A stretch of 64,000 bases of DNA, from positions 200,791,641 through 200,855,640 of the forward strand of contig CM061139.1 of the NCBI GenBank assembly GCA_030789695.1, written 5' to 3'. The stretch's first letter is position 1. Each line of letters begins with the position of its first letter. A program made the translations under genes and the position numbers. The stretch comes from Scilla litardierei. Taxonomy: Eukaryota; Streptophyta; Magnoliopsida; Asparagales; Asparagaceae. The notes beneath the pieces are model-generated. The model saw only the letters and a list, made by a program, of their open reading frames with translations. It ran no database searches and had not been told where the DNA came from. Positions 33,868 to 45,095 of this stretch are shown piece by piece.

Positions 33868-34472
33868 TGAAGGATCCTGTCCAAAACAAAGTTAGGATCG
33901 ATAATTAAAGTGGAGACTTACGCTTGCGTATGCGGAACGATAGTCTCGTAACTTTGCCTTCGGATTCGCCACGACGGATCGAGTCTTCTCACGAACGGAG
34001 TAAGGCTACTAATCCACAATCTAAATCTCTATTTTAGATTAAGAACTTGGAAGGAGGGAGAGGAAATATTTCTGCAGAGCTTCGCTATGAAGAAGATGCA
34101 TGCATGAATTTCATGCAAATGTGTAAGGAAAATGGCTACCCTTGGGTCTTATTTATAGCCCCCAAGGTAGTTATTTTAGGGTAAGTTGTTCCTTTGGAAC
34201 AACTTAATTAAGGTGTACCATGATACATGGCACAATATAAGCTTAAGTTGTACCATATGCATGGTACAACATAAGCTTAAGATATTCCCCCTTTATTAGC
34301 CATATGTCGCATGCACTTATGCATATATAATGCGACTTTCCCGCTCATACAGAGATCCTCTCCGCAAGGGAACAGATTCCCTTTGCACATGACTTCGTGT
34401 GCGCGACGTTTGAGGTCCGTAATCCCTCGTACATCCCCCACAAGGGTGTACAAACGTCTTCCATATCCAACA
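33868..34472 (-). mobile_element. 5' LTR of E
   Basis: This is 605 bp, starting on the minus strand at 34472 with TGTTGGATATGG. A TATAAATA box lies at 34150-34157 on the minus strand. It is followed at once by the primer site. The near identity with 26407-27011 supports recent insertion. Confidence 0.95.
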
Positions 34473-34477
34473 TGTTA

Positions 34478-35163
34478 TACTCCCAAGGGCGAGATATGAG
34501 TGGGAGAACCTGAGACTACAGGACTTTAAGTCCATTGCTGAGTACAACTCAGCACTTTTTAGCATCACCTCACGCCTGAAGTTGTGTGGTGAAAAAGTCT
34601 CAGAAGATCGCATGCTGGAAAATACGTTTACGTCTTTCCATGAAAAGGATGCGATACTCATGCAACAATACCGTGAACGTAAGTTCACCAAGTATTCAGA
34701 GCTGCTGTCATGTCTTCTCATGGCCGAGTAAAACAGAGAGCTTCTTCTCGCCACTCACAATATGCGCCCTCCCGGCACTGCCCCCCTACCAGAAGCTCAC
34801 CATACCTCTTCCTTCAAAAAGAAGAGGGATAATAAAAGAAAAGAAAGACCACAGAAAGGGGGACAACAGAAAAGAGCCAATGGCCCACCACAGCAGCGCA
34901 AGAATGAAGGGAAGCGCAAGTTCACCTAGCGCAGGAATGATAACAAGAAAAATAATGCACCCCCACCCAAGAGGGATTGGGAAGACCAGTGCCACAGCTG
35001 TGGCATGACAGGCCACTGGTCCAGAGTGTGCAGGACCCCAGTGCATCTCCAGGAGCTTTATGAACAAAGCAAGAAAAAGAATGCTGAATCAAACCTGGTG
35101 GCTGCGAATAATGCAGTCAAATTCACAGCCAAAGACTTCGAGTCAGATGATATGCTTGATTAG
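34478..35163 (+). pseudogene. Copia D gag, C-terminal part with zinc knuckle
   Basis: This continues the gag frame from 26406 after removal of E. It includes the gag helix region, a Lys/Arg/Gln-rich basic segment, and a CCHC knuckle CHSCGMTGHWSRVC at 34990-35031. Stops at 34729 and 34927 and the final stop at 35161 are all in the same frame. The knuckle residues are intact despite the stops, which indicates decay by point mutation after insertion. Confidence 0.87.
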
Positions 35164-35291
35164 CCTGTTTTCATTTATCTTAGCATTTTATTGTATGAAC
35201 AATCTATTTTATGAGAGCTTTTATGTAATCTGAATTCTGTTGAATAAAATTTAGTTTTTTCTGAAATGTGAATGTTTACTCATCTTTTTAG
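35164..35291 (+). other. Gag-pol interval of D
   Basis: This is 128 bp, T-rich, with stops in all frames. It ends CATCTTTTTAG directly before ATG at 35292, which looks like a plant 3' splice site. No matching donor can be proven. Confidence 0.4.
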
Positions 35292-36248
35292 ATGGGATGC
35301 TCTCATGACTGCTTAGTAGACAGCGCATCGACACATACGATCCTTCAGCACAAATGCTATTTTCATAGCATTACTCCGTATAAGAGTCCTGTAAACACAA
35401 TTTCAGGGCCATCGGACATAATTGAAGGTTCTGGGAATGCAACCTTGTTGCTTCCCAATGGAACAGAAATAAAAATAAAAGATGCACTTTACTCTCCGAA
35501 TTCCAAGAGAAACTTATTAAGTTTCAAAGATATCCGTCTTAACGGATTCCACTTGAAAACAGCAAATGTTAAAGAAAATGAATTACTGTATGTAACGTCT
35601 CAAGACAATGGAGTTAAATCCATACTTGAACGTTTTGAGAGCCTCTCATCAGGCCTCTACCATACAAAAATTCGGAGAGAGGAAGCAAACCTAACGGAGC
35701 ACCTGAAGTGTCCGACATCGGCCAAATTCTTACTTTGGCACGATAGACTTGGCCACCCCGGATCTGTGATGATGCACCGCATTATATCACAATCCCACGG
35801 GCATAATCTGAAGAACCAGAAGATTCTTCAGAAGGGAGAATTCCCTTGTGTACCCTGTTTTAAGGGAAAATTAATAACAAGGCCATCACCACTTAAAGTG
35901 GACATCGAGTCTCCTAGCTTCCTTGAAAGAATACATGGAGACATATGTGGACCTATCCACCCCCCTAGTGGGCCCTTTCGGTACTTTATGGTACTGATTG
36001 ATGCATCTTCAAAATACTCGTATGTATGTCTACTTTCAACCCGCAACTTGGCTTTTCCAAAGCTCTTGGCACAAATAATAAAGTTGCGGGCGCATTTTCC
36101 AGACAACCAAATTAAGAAAATACATCTGGATAATGCGGGGGAATTTACCTCTCAATCATTTCAAGAATATTGCCAGGCAACGGGAATAGAAATCGAACAT
36201 CCAGCCGCATGTTCACACCCAGAATGGGTTAGCCGAGTCGCTAATTAA
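35292..36248 (+). pseudogene. Copia D pol: protease and integrase N-terminal half
   Basis: The protease active site is LVDSAST near residues 8-14. The integrase zinc-binding segment follows (WHDRLGHPG, then CVPCFKGK). Catalytic aspartates are seen in HGDICGP and HLDNAGEF. The frame is lost near 36207, just before the catalytic Glu segment, and runs out of frame to a stop at 36246. Integrase inserts element cDNA into the genome; this copy is broken. It is clearly a different copia lineage from E by sequence. Confidence 0.88.
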
Positions 36249-36702
36249 AAGACTCCAATGGATCGCACGTCCATTGCTGATGAAATCCCAGTTGTCGGTG
36301 GATGCATGTGGACATGCAATTCTGCATGCTCCATCACTAATAAAAATAAGACCCTCGGGAGGTCAGAGTCTATCTCCAATGCAACTTGCATATGGAACGC
36401 CGCCGAACATCTCTCACTTAAGGATCTTCGGCTGCATAGTTTATATCCCCATTGCACCACCACAGAGGACCAAGATGAGTCCTCAACGTCGCCTAGGTAT
36501 TTATGTAGGGTTTGACTCACCCTCCATTATAAGATACCTAGAACCCCAAATGGGGGACGCTTTTAAGGCACGTCTTGAAGACTGCGATTTTGATGAGACG
36601 TATTTCCCCAAAATGGGCCTAGACATCAAAAAGTCTAGTGCAAAGCAAATGTTAACGTGGGATACAAAAAGCTTGACCCACTACGATCCGGTAACAAAAT
36701 AA
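36208..36702 (+). pseudogene. Copia D integrase C-terminal half
   Basis: In the +1-shifted frame the integrase resumes with QNGLAESLIKR, which contains the catalytic Glu. It continues through the conserved NISHLRIFGC and RRLGIYVGFDSPS segments of the copia integrase C-terminal region. It ends with a stop at 36700. Confidence 0.85.
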
Positions 36703-37893
36703 TGCGATGATGAGATCCGGAAGATCTTACATATCCAGGACACAGTCCATAAATTACCGGACTCGTTTACTGACAACCAGAAGATTGTCAGATCACACAT
36801 CCCTGCTGCGAATACGCCAGCTAGGATTGACATCCCAAAGGATGGATGCAATCCACCAGCAGCAGAAGTGGCTGCACCTCAACAGAAAAGAGGCAGACCA
36901 CCAGGCTCCAAGGATAAAAATCCAAGAAAAAGAAAAATATCAGGAGACCTTGGGACGATACCCCCACAGAGAAACGAGCTTGTGTCCATACCCTCTCCCC
37001 TCCCGGAATCCACTGCAGAGGAACTGCCGGGAGAAACTGAAATATCCTTGAATTATGTACATACAGGGGAGGTATTGGACAGAAAGAGTATAGTCGTCGA
37101 TGATGACTTCGCGTTTCACATTGCCATTCACGTCGCCGGAAGCGACGATGATTATGAACCACACTCCGTTGCTGAATGCAAACGTAGAGACGATTGGCCA
37201 AAGTGGAATCAGGCAATAGAAGCCGAGCTGGACTCGCTTCAGAAACGAAAAGTCTTTGGGCAAATAGTCCAGACACCTACTGGTGTCAAACCTGTGGGAT
37301 ACAAATGGGTATTCGTCAGAAAAAGAAACGAAAATAATGAGATCGCACGCTACAAAGCTAGACTTGTAGCACAAGGATTTTCCCAAAGACCGGGTATAGA
37401 CTATGACGAAACATATTCCCCGGTCATGGATGCGATCACCTTCAGATTCCTGATAAGCTTAACAGCAAAGGAAGGACTAGATATGCAGCTAATGGATGTT
37501 GTGACTGCATATCTATACGGCAATCTCGACAAAGAGATATACATGAAACTTCCTGATGGCTTTTCCATGCCTGCTGAACTAAATGATAGACCTCTGGACG
37601 TCTATTCTGTTAAGCTACAAAGATCATTGTATGGTCTCAAACAATCAGGAAGAATGTGGTATAACAGACTCAGTGAGTTCCTTGTTCAACAAGGATTCAC
37701 GAACAATGAAGTCTGCCCTTGTACCTTCATAAGAACAAAGGGAAAAGGATTCGTGATAATAGCTGTCTACGTAGACGATCTGAATCTCATAGGATCTCCT
37801 GAAGAGATCACTGAGATATCTGTAAGCCTAACAAAAGAATTTGAAATGAAAGAACCTAGGCAAAACGAAATTCTGCCTTGGCTTACAGATTGA
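36703..37893 (+). pseudogene. Copia D reverse transcriptase
   Basis: A degraded linker (36703-36867) leads into a frame with a KRGRPPGSKDKNPRKRK basic segment. Reverse transcriptase follows with KARLVAQGFSQRPGIDYDETYSPV, catalytic Asp in LMDVVTAYLYG, SLYGLKQSGRMWY, and the YVDD box. The frame is lost near 37856 and ends at a stop at 37891. It copies element RNA into cDNA in a working element. The downstream continuation is in another frame. Confidence 0.88.
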
Positions 37894-38659
37894 ACATCAA
37901 AAGGATGGAATTCTATTACACCAAACCACATATACGAAGAAAATGTTACAAAGATTCCATATGGACCATTGTCATCCATTGAGTACACCTATGGTGGTAC
38001 GATCGTTGGATGCACATAAAGACCCCTTCCGGCCGCTGGAAGAGGGGGATGACATACTTGGTCCGGAAGTTTCTTATCTGAGTGCCATCGGAGCACTACT
38101 ATATCTGGCAAACTGCACGCGTCCCGATATAGCGTTTGCAGTAAATTTGCTAGCCAGATACAGTGCAGCGCCTACACAACGCCAATGGACCGGAGTAAAG
38201 CACCTTCTGCGCTACCTCCAAGTGTCTACAGATTTGGGACTCTTCTACAAAAATGGAACATCCTCTACACTTGCAGGTTATGCTGATGCAGGCTACTTGT
38301 CTGATCCCCACAAAGCAAAATCACAGACTGGGTACGTTTTTAACTACGGAGGGACAACCATTTCCTGGAGATCCATCAAGCAAACCTTGACGGCGACCTC
38401 ATCCAATCACTCAGAGATCATTGCCATCCATGAAGCAAGCAGAGAATGTGTATGGCTACGCTCAGTTGTCCACCACATCCTGTGTACGACCGGACTGAAG
38501 AATGGAGACCTTGAGCCCACTACCATGTTCGAGGACAACGCTGCTTGCATAGCTCAACTACGAGGTGGCTTCATCAAAGGCGACAGAACAAAACACATTT
38601 CACCAAAGTTCTTCTGGACGCACGAGCTACAGAGAGATGGCAAGATCGACATCAGATAA
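37857..38659 (+). pseudogene. Copia D reverse transcriptase end and RNase H
   Basis: After the frameshift near 37856 the protein resumes with LGLQIEHQKDG. The conserved ALLYLANCTRPDIAFAVNLLAR segment and RNase H follow. RNase H acidic residues are visible in GYADAGYLSD, HSEI and FEDNAA, with the KHISPKFFWTHEL end typical of copia. A stop at 38657 cuts the last part, which continues out of frame to about 38775. Confidence 0.88.
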
Positions 38660-38988
38660 GTGCAGTCATGTGACAATTTGGCAGATTTGTTCATTAAAGC
38701 CCTTCCTACTGCTACTTTTAGAAAACTTGTACATAGGATTGGAATGAGACACCTAAGAGATCTGAAAGCTTGAGAGCTTGTACAGATCAGGGGGAGTTTG
38801 GAAGAGTTTGTACTCTTTTCCCTTAACTATGGTTTTTCCCACTGTGTTTTCCATAGCCAAAGGTTTTAACGAGGCAAATCTCACCAACTCAGGATCCTGA
38901 AGTATCCACCCCATGTGAGACCCATACAAGCTCAGAATCCTGAAGTATTCATGAGCAGGGTCCACACCTATGGCTGGATAAGGGGGAG
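38660..38988 (+). other. 3' tail of D with polypurine tract
   Basis: This contains the last remnants of RNase H coding (to about 38775), then non-coding sequence. AGGGGGAG at 38981-38988 directly precedes the 3' LTR and is the polypurine tract that primes plus-strand synthesis. Confidence 0.8.
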
Positions 38989-39134
38989 TGTTGTGAACGG
39001 TTATTTACTGGGTTGGTTGAGTTATTGGGCCATCCTAGTATTGGGCCCATATCTGTGTAAGCCCACCTTGTATTCTCTCCTTTGGCTATAAATAAAGACC
39101 TGAGGGCTCCCCCCTCAATACTTGATGCATAACA
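38989..39134 (+). mobile_element. 3' LTR of copia D
   Basis: This is 146 bp, starting TGTTGTGAACGG and ending CATAACA. It matches 7064-7210 with about five substitutions and one missing C. The target duplication ACAAT follows. Confidence 0.92.
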
Positions 39135-39139
39135 ACAAT

Positions 39140-40467
39140 ATATTTTTTAATATTCAGTTTATTTTATTTTATTTTCTATTCTTTAGTAAAAAAAGATTTG
39201 GATATCCTTCTGTCAAATGGATCCTACAATTCTTTTCTAGAATTGCTATATACACCCCTATTTAACCCCTATAAATAGGAGTGCATGCAATGTCAATAAT
39301 GATGAGTTACCCAAATAGGAAATTATATCACTTCATTCGGTCATTTCACACCATCTCTTGCTCGCTTTTCCCTTTTTTGGAACCTAATCATTTTATGCGC
39401 CCCCTACTGTAGAGGTGTATATAGTCTTCATCTTCTTTTTCCTTTTTTCTTTCATTGTAATTTCAACTTTTCAACTCTTTATCCACAGAATTAATTAACA
39501 TTAATCATGTAAGTGTTGCCTTTGCAAAAGCCATGCACTCGAACTTGGCTCTCTAGACTCTTACCCATTCTAAATCAAAACATCACATGCCCTCCTCTCT
39601 CTCTCTCTCTAACCAATCTATTTTCATGAATTGCTTGTTGAGTTGGTTACTTGCAACCTCTTATCCAAGCTGACAGGGTTAATAAAAGATGGATCATTCT
39701 CATTGCCACAGGTAATCACTCAAGCAACAATCTTTTTCCAAAAAGATTTTTCCTCTGTTAATTACTTGCAATTACAAAGTTGATGATGCTGGTAGCTCTT
39801 GCATCCGACCTGATGTGTAGCAAATTTAAATAATGTGTTTTTTTTTCCTTTTTTCTTCTTCTTTTTCTAATGGTATGATAAATAGCTTCATCTAGCGAGA
39901 AAATATAGATATATAATATATTTAATCATGCCAAATTTATGCTCCATGACCCCCTGAAGAAACACAGAAAACTTTTCAAATGGAAACATGATAATTATTG
40001 TTTATATTCATATTATTTATAACAACATGTTTTATATGTGTGACATTTAATAGTTCCTAGAGTACAATCTCAATGGAAGGCCACCATCCGATTGATGTGC
40101 TCCCATGCCTCTATAGTATCTATTATGCAAACGATGGAGGTTTTTGAATGTGCTTGCTGACGATGACAAAAGTGTTGGTAGAACGACGGATGTGGTTGAA
40201 TCTTGAAAAATCAAGATTTGAGATTAAAGCTTCTCAGAAAATTTTAGAGCCAAAAACATAGCGGGCCGATCGTTTTGTGAGGAATTCTTTGGAATCGCAT
40301 CATAATGAGATCTTGAATCTAAACATTTCATTGCTTTTGGAGGGAAAACGCTAGAGGAAGGTTGTTTTGGAGGAAATTCTTGAGATTGAGATTTTTAAAG
40401 AAGAAGATTTTGAGGTTGGTTGAAATTTTGGAGGGGGATTTTTGCATTGGATTGAAATTTTTGCAAG
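39140..40467. other. AT-rich intergenic DNA
   Basis: No element boundary, RNA gene or convincing frame is seen. A short CT tract lies at about 39596-39613. The last 250 bases are rich in TTTTGGAGG and GATTTTGAG words and may be a decayed gene or element. Confidence 0.5.
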
Positions 40468-41014
40468 GAATGTGTTGCAGGGTAAAATTCGCTAACACTG
40501 AATTTGTATTGAAATGAGAATCACGGTTACAATGATTACAAGTATTTGGGGGGAGACGACGCTAATCACGCATTTGAGAGCGCTTTGGTGATAGAGATCT
40601 CAAATTCGCCATTCATCTGGTGAAGTTCGCTCGTCAATTGGTGAAGGTCGCCGCAGATCGCTTTGACCGCTAATAGCTGGGACGAGCTTCCTGCAAGAAG
40701 AACACCTCGTCAGAAAGGCTCGGTTGGCTGTCAACCGAGAGCCTCTCCGATGCTTAAGTCCGTTGATGACTGCTTGGAGAATGTCGGACACGCGGGACGA
40801 CCTCAAAGGCAAATCGACCCTTGTGTGGCGAACTAGTGTGGAAGGCACGAATATATGGAGGATATTCGACCTTGAATATAAATAGACGCGTTAGGGTTTC
40901 TTACAGATTAGCTAACCCCTTTGTCATTGGAGGAGAGTGTGTATTTATAGCATGTTGGAGTCAGTTGCTTTAGTTGAGCTGGCGGTGTCAGGGTGTCAGG
41001 GTGTCGGCCGAGGA

Positions 41015-41130
41015 TGTCAGAGCCGAACGTGTCAGGCACGCTTTTGTCAGGCTGTCAGAGCCGAAAATGTTAGGCGTGCTTTTTGTGAGGCTATCTGGCG
41101 GCGAAACGGCCAGGTGCGCCTTTGTCAGGC
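41015..41130. repeat. 38-39 bp tandem repeat in H
   Basis: Three degenerate copies begin TGTCAGAGCCGAACGTG, TGTCAGAGCCGAAAATG and TATCTGGCGGCGAAACG. Each ends in TTTGTCAGGC or a close variant. A second small triplet of GGCGAGCTACCTTTGG lies at about 41246-41308. Confidence 0.7.
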
Positions 41131-41331
41131 TTATCTGTTGTGAGACTGTCAGTGATATTTATGGAAGATCGCATCCCTCCTGTGTTGAGCTTGTCGCCCG
41201 GGCCCGACGCCTCATGCCCATCCTTGGGCAGACTTCTTCTGGGTGGAGATGTAGGCGAGCTACCTTTGGGGCGAGCTACCTTTGGGCGAGCTACCTCTGG
41301 GGCGAGCAGGCATAGATCGTGTGGGATCAGC

Positions 41332-44235
41332 CGGGGTGTCACACCTCGCTCCCCAAGTATGGAAGGCGAGATGTGAGGACGTCCGTTCGGACTTGGAACT
41401 GTGAAGCTGCAGTCCGATACGCGTCTGTGAATGATACAAATTTGCAGGTTCTTGCAATGCGACAGAACAACAACAATGATAAATAGAAAGCAGACATAGA
41501 AATATCCACCAACATCCAACAAATATTCCAACATCACAGAGAAAAGTCACAAAAGTACATCGTCTAAACAAAAGCCTAAAGCATGGCCGAAACATAAACA
41601 GAGAGAGAGATAGGTGCTACGCACCTAACCCTAACAGCAACTACCAAAAGCAACAACAACTAAGGAAAGTCTCCAAGTGAGTCTAGGACTGGTCACCAGT
41701 GTCCTCAATCTCAGTCTCGCAGGAACCTCGAACCCAACATCTGCGTACTGCTCGTCCTCTGCAACTAACTCTGACTCGGGACCTGACATGTGACACCCAA
41801 GAGAAGAGGGCACATGTCAGCAAAAGTCTCCCAAAGGAAAACGGAGGACTTTTGAGCAAGGATTAAATAAGAGTAATGCGACTAGCAGTTCTAACATGAT
41901 GATATGATATGGCATTTAAAGAGTGCAACAATTAAATGAACAAGATGATAACAATCAAGCACGTTGTAGCAGAAAGCTACAAATCACTATTTCACGATTT
42001 CACGAACACTAATTCATCATTTGTGTACAGAGTTTCCGTCTTTTGGCTGTAGTGGCTGTACGGGCTCACTTCTATGCTCAAGTGACCGTTTAACCCTATC
42101 CCTCCACGTGTATATGGACTGGCGCCCATCTTCTGGATCACAAGCCAGGAAGTGTTATTGGCATAGGGTTGTGCCCGCAAAGCAGGTGCCTAGCCTCAAT
42201 AGTTACAATTTATTGTAGCGTGTGCTACTCAATCATGGTGGCATTTCGATGCATGAATGACATGGCAAGATGCAGATAAGAGTGCGTACAATTAATTGAA
42301 AGTAAACGTGACATGGCAGCATGAAATGATAGCATGGTAAAGGTGTCGGATCTAGCCTCGTTGTCAAGCTAGATCTAGTAAGGGCGTCTAGGCGACTATC
42401 ATTTCATCGCCTAGTCTCTTTTACGCTAGTACACAAATTGGCCTAAAACGTGGCCTAAACAAACGCTGGCAAGTATCACTTGCCTGTTTCCGGTGGTATC
42501 GGTTGTCGTGGGTTCGTCTGGATGGGTACTACGTGTTGATACTTCCGGTTCTCTGTTTTGGTTAAACAAATCACCGAATTAGATTTTTCGTGAATAAACA
42601 CTATATTAAAAGAATCTCTAAAACGGGTTCGTCTAACTTTATCGGGTTCACGGGCTAGGGTGATGTCTATATGTGTTACACTAACCTGATACACCTTATT
42701 TTTATACTAATATTATCACCCTAACATTATTAAACAATTAATAAAATGCTGATTTAAATAATACGTAACAGTTTAACACTTGGATTATGCTAACAACTAA
42801 CCGAATAATTAAACTTCTAATTAACATCATTACACTAATTACCATGTCAACATAAGGGTATGGTTACATCTTCACCTACCTCCACCTACTACAACTTATG
42901 TTAAAATACATATCTAACATTTTATCCCTCATTTAAAACTCTCTTTCATTTATTTATCATAACACTAAGAGTAAAGCTGTCACTTACTCATCATTTGTTT
43001 TTATTCATTCAACCTCCACCCTTTTATTAACTCTCTGACTCCCTCCTTTTATTAATAAGGCTAAGTCTTATCCTCATCTTTCTACTCTCTAACACTCTCT
43101 CTTCCTCTCTGTCTTTCTCAGTTCGTTTTTTTTGTTTTGTTTCAAAACTTGCAGCAGCAAGCAAACGAAGGGTTCATGCGAAAAACAATAGGGAGGAGGG
43201 GGCTCTCACCTCGCGCGACGACGGGGAGGAGGAGGGGCGGCTGACGGCGGTGCCCATGCGACTCCGGCGGATCCTGGCGACGACGGTCGACGCAAGGCGC
43301 GCTTTCCGGCGGTCGGTGGCTCCTCACGGCGGCGGCGTGCACTGGAGGGATGGCGGTCCAGCGGTAAGCGACTGGTGGTGCTGGTCGTGCGTGCAAGCGA
43401 GGGGAAGAGTAGGATGGAAGGAGAGGATGGAGATCTGAGTATGGGTTTTGGTTTTCTGATTTGGGTTTGTTGGTAGATGAGAGGAAGATCAGAATTTGAA
43501 ATAGAGTTTGCTGATTTGTGTTTCTGATTTTTGTTTCCAACTTCAAATCTGAAGTTCTTGTTGTTTTGATTTCGAATTCCAGTTTGGGGATTTGGGTGAA
43601 TGGGTTTGGGGATGATGATTGAATTTGATGAATTGGTTAACAAGTGTTTCTGGTTTGATTTGGGGAATGGATTTGGGTTTGCAGGTTACAGTTGTGATGA
43701 AGGTGGGAAATTTTTAGATTGGTTTAGCAGGTTCGTTCATCAGGGGATAGAGAGGTGTCTGGCTTAATAGGATGAACATGGAGACAACCTTCAGCATTTG
43801 TCAACTTAAATTAATTAGATTAGGATGTGTATGCAACTTTAGACTAATGAGGAAGGAGAGACGTGCTGTTTTGCTTAAACGAAATGAATGCCAAGTTAGA
43901 CTAATCGTGAGGGGAAGGAAGCTGATTCAATCAACGTGTGTGTTGTCGTTTAGGTAGAGGTTAAGGTAATTATGTAATTAAGTAAGTTTTAGCTGTAATT
44001 AATAAAGTAATTAGTGAAAGTAATTAAAGTGATTAAGAATTTGTAATTAGTAAATTGTATTTAAGTTAAACTAATTTAGTTAAACTCGATGGTAAATAAT
44101 TGTGACACGGTAAAAATGAAAACAGAGACGCGCTCGCGTCGACACGTATGGACGAAAAGTTATCTGGATGCCTGAAGAAAACTACCGGTACACACAATCG
44201 AAAACACGTCTAAAAATACTGGCCGTTACACGGGG
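41332..44235 (-). mobile_element. Solo LTR F, related to element B
   Basis: This is a 2894-bp LTR at 41337-44230 with CGGGG at 41332-41336 and 44231-44235. On the minus strand it starts TGTAACGGCCAGTA, as the B LTR does. It follows the same order of landmarks, including a GC-rich stretch near 43200-43430 and TGCAGGTTCTTGC-like sequence near 41440. No internal region is attached, so it is a solo LTR left by recombination between two LTRs. The frames at 43142-43643 are chance frames in the GC-rich stretch. Confidence 0.92.
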
Positions 44236-44394
44236 GATCTTCTCTTCGGTTGACAAGTTTACCGCTCTGCATGTGCGGGCTGCTCTGAGCCTCGGCGAGC
44301 TAGGTCTCATTGAGGAGATTCGACGGGCTATTACTTGGGCTTCGATCATACGTGCCTAGATCGATTGGGCCGATCTTAAGATCGTAACAGTATG

Positions 44395-44640
44395 GATTTT
44401 GAATGGGGTGATTGAAATTGTGGATGATTTTGAATGGGGTTAAAATTTTTAGAGATGAATATTTTGAATGGGATGCTAAAATTGTTGGATGAAGATTTAG
44501 AATGCAGTTGAAATTTGGGGAGAATGGAATATTTTGAATGTCACGTGCCTTTAAGGGGCACGAGTTTTGGCTAGTCTATATACAAAAGAGAAAATTAAAA
44601 AGTACCAAAAATATCTTCAACCATGTTTCTTAAATGCCCC
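44395..44640. other. AT-rich sequence with ATTTTGAATGGG words
   Basis: About five degenerate copies of ATTTTGAATGGGGT occur over 150 bp. No gene was recognised. Similar wording left of H (40380-40470) suggests both sides were once one locus. Confidence 0.5.
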
Positions 44641-45095
44641 TCGTTTGCTATGCTTTTTGTTGGATCAAGACAAAAGGTGTAAGGCTAGCAATGTAATAAT
44701 ACAGCAATACCATTGCATGCATTGTTATAACCACTAGAAATAACATGTGCACACAATGCACGGCGTAAGGAAAAATCCCGACGACCGGGATGCGGTGAAC
44801 ATGCGCAACCGAAAAGAAGCGAGAAGTGTGTGTGTATCGGTATCGTCGGGGATAAATGGGTAAACCCAAAAACCTTGCGGGTTATAGGGGAAAATCACAT
44901 ATGCCAAAGATGCAATTATGTGAGTTTGGTGGGTTTTATGCGTTTTTTCGCAAAGTGGGATGAGGGAGATGTCAAACATGCAAATATGTAAGGGTAGAGG
45001 GGGGGTTTGCAAAGTGGGACGATGTGACATTTGGCCTAGTCAGCTTGTGACTGGGACAAAGGCTGTTGATTGGGTCCTCAAATGTATAATAGATT
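44641..45095 (+). repeat. Repeat family R, copy block 1
   Basis: This contains the family landmarks in order: AGAAATAACATGTGCAC, GAGAAGTGTGTGTGTATCG, a GGGGAAAATCACATATG segment, CAAACATGCAAATATG, and the end CCTCAAATGTATAATAGATT. One monomer only. Its end coincides with the end of block 2. Confidence 0.65.

Larger units (their letters stand above)
26402..34477 (-). mobile_element. Young Ty1/copia element E, inserted in D gag
   Basis: This is 8066 bp from 26407 to 34472 with TGTTA at 26402-26406 and 34473-34477. The two 605-bp LTRs differ at only two positions. On the minus strand the order is LTR, tRNA-Met primer site, a long GC-rich leader, gag with zinc knuckle, protease, integrase, reverse transcriptase, RNase H, purine tract (GAGTGGGAGA at 27021-27012), LTR. 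Coding capacity is almost full. The one clear defect is a frameshift at the protease active site near 31165. Confidence 0.95.
7059..39139 (+). mobile_element. Ty1/copia element D, old, carrying nested insertions A(+B) and E
   Basis: A 147-bp LTR at 7064-7210 and a 146-bp LTR at 38989-39134 differ by about five substitutions and one indel. Both are flanked by ACAAT (7059-7063 and 39135-39139). The coding order on the plus strand is gag, protease, integrase, reverse transcriptase, RNase H, which is the copia order. Insertions A (8113-25264) and E (26407-34472) account for most of its 32-kb span; without them D is about 6.9 kb. All coding parts carry stops or frameshifts, so it is defective. This boundary call explains why matching LTRs sit 32 kb apart. 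Confidence 0.92.
40468..44394 (-). mobile_element. Candidate old solo LTR H, hosting solo LTR F
   Basis: On the minus strand the unit would start TGTTACGATC at 44389 and end CCCTGCAACA at 40473. The flanks are GAATG (40468-40472) and GTATG (44390-44394), one mismatch in five. Without F the LTR is about 1.0 kb. A minus-strand CTATAAATAC box lies at 40941-40950 in a suitable place. The termini and box fit an LTR, but the imperfect duplication and the lack of a second copy leave doubt. Confidence 0.5.

Noticed and set aside
38989..39134. Separate solo LTR at 38989-39134 and another at 7064-7210
   Set aside because: Both carry the same ACAAT duplication only when read as the two ends of one element, and the primer-site side and polypurine side lie on the correct inner edges.
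43142..43643. 134-145 codon minus frames in solo LTR F
   Set aside because: They lie in the GC-rich part of an LTR and correspond to the chance frames of the related B LTR.
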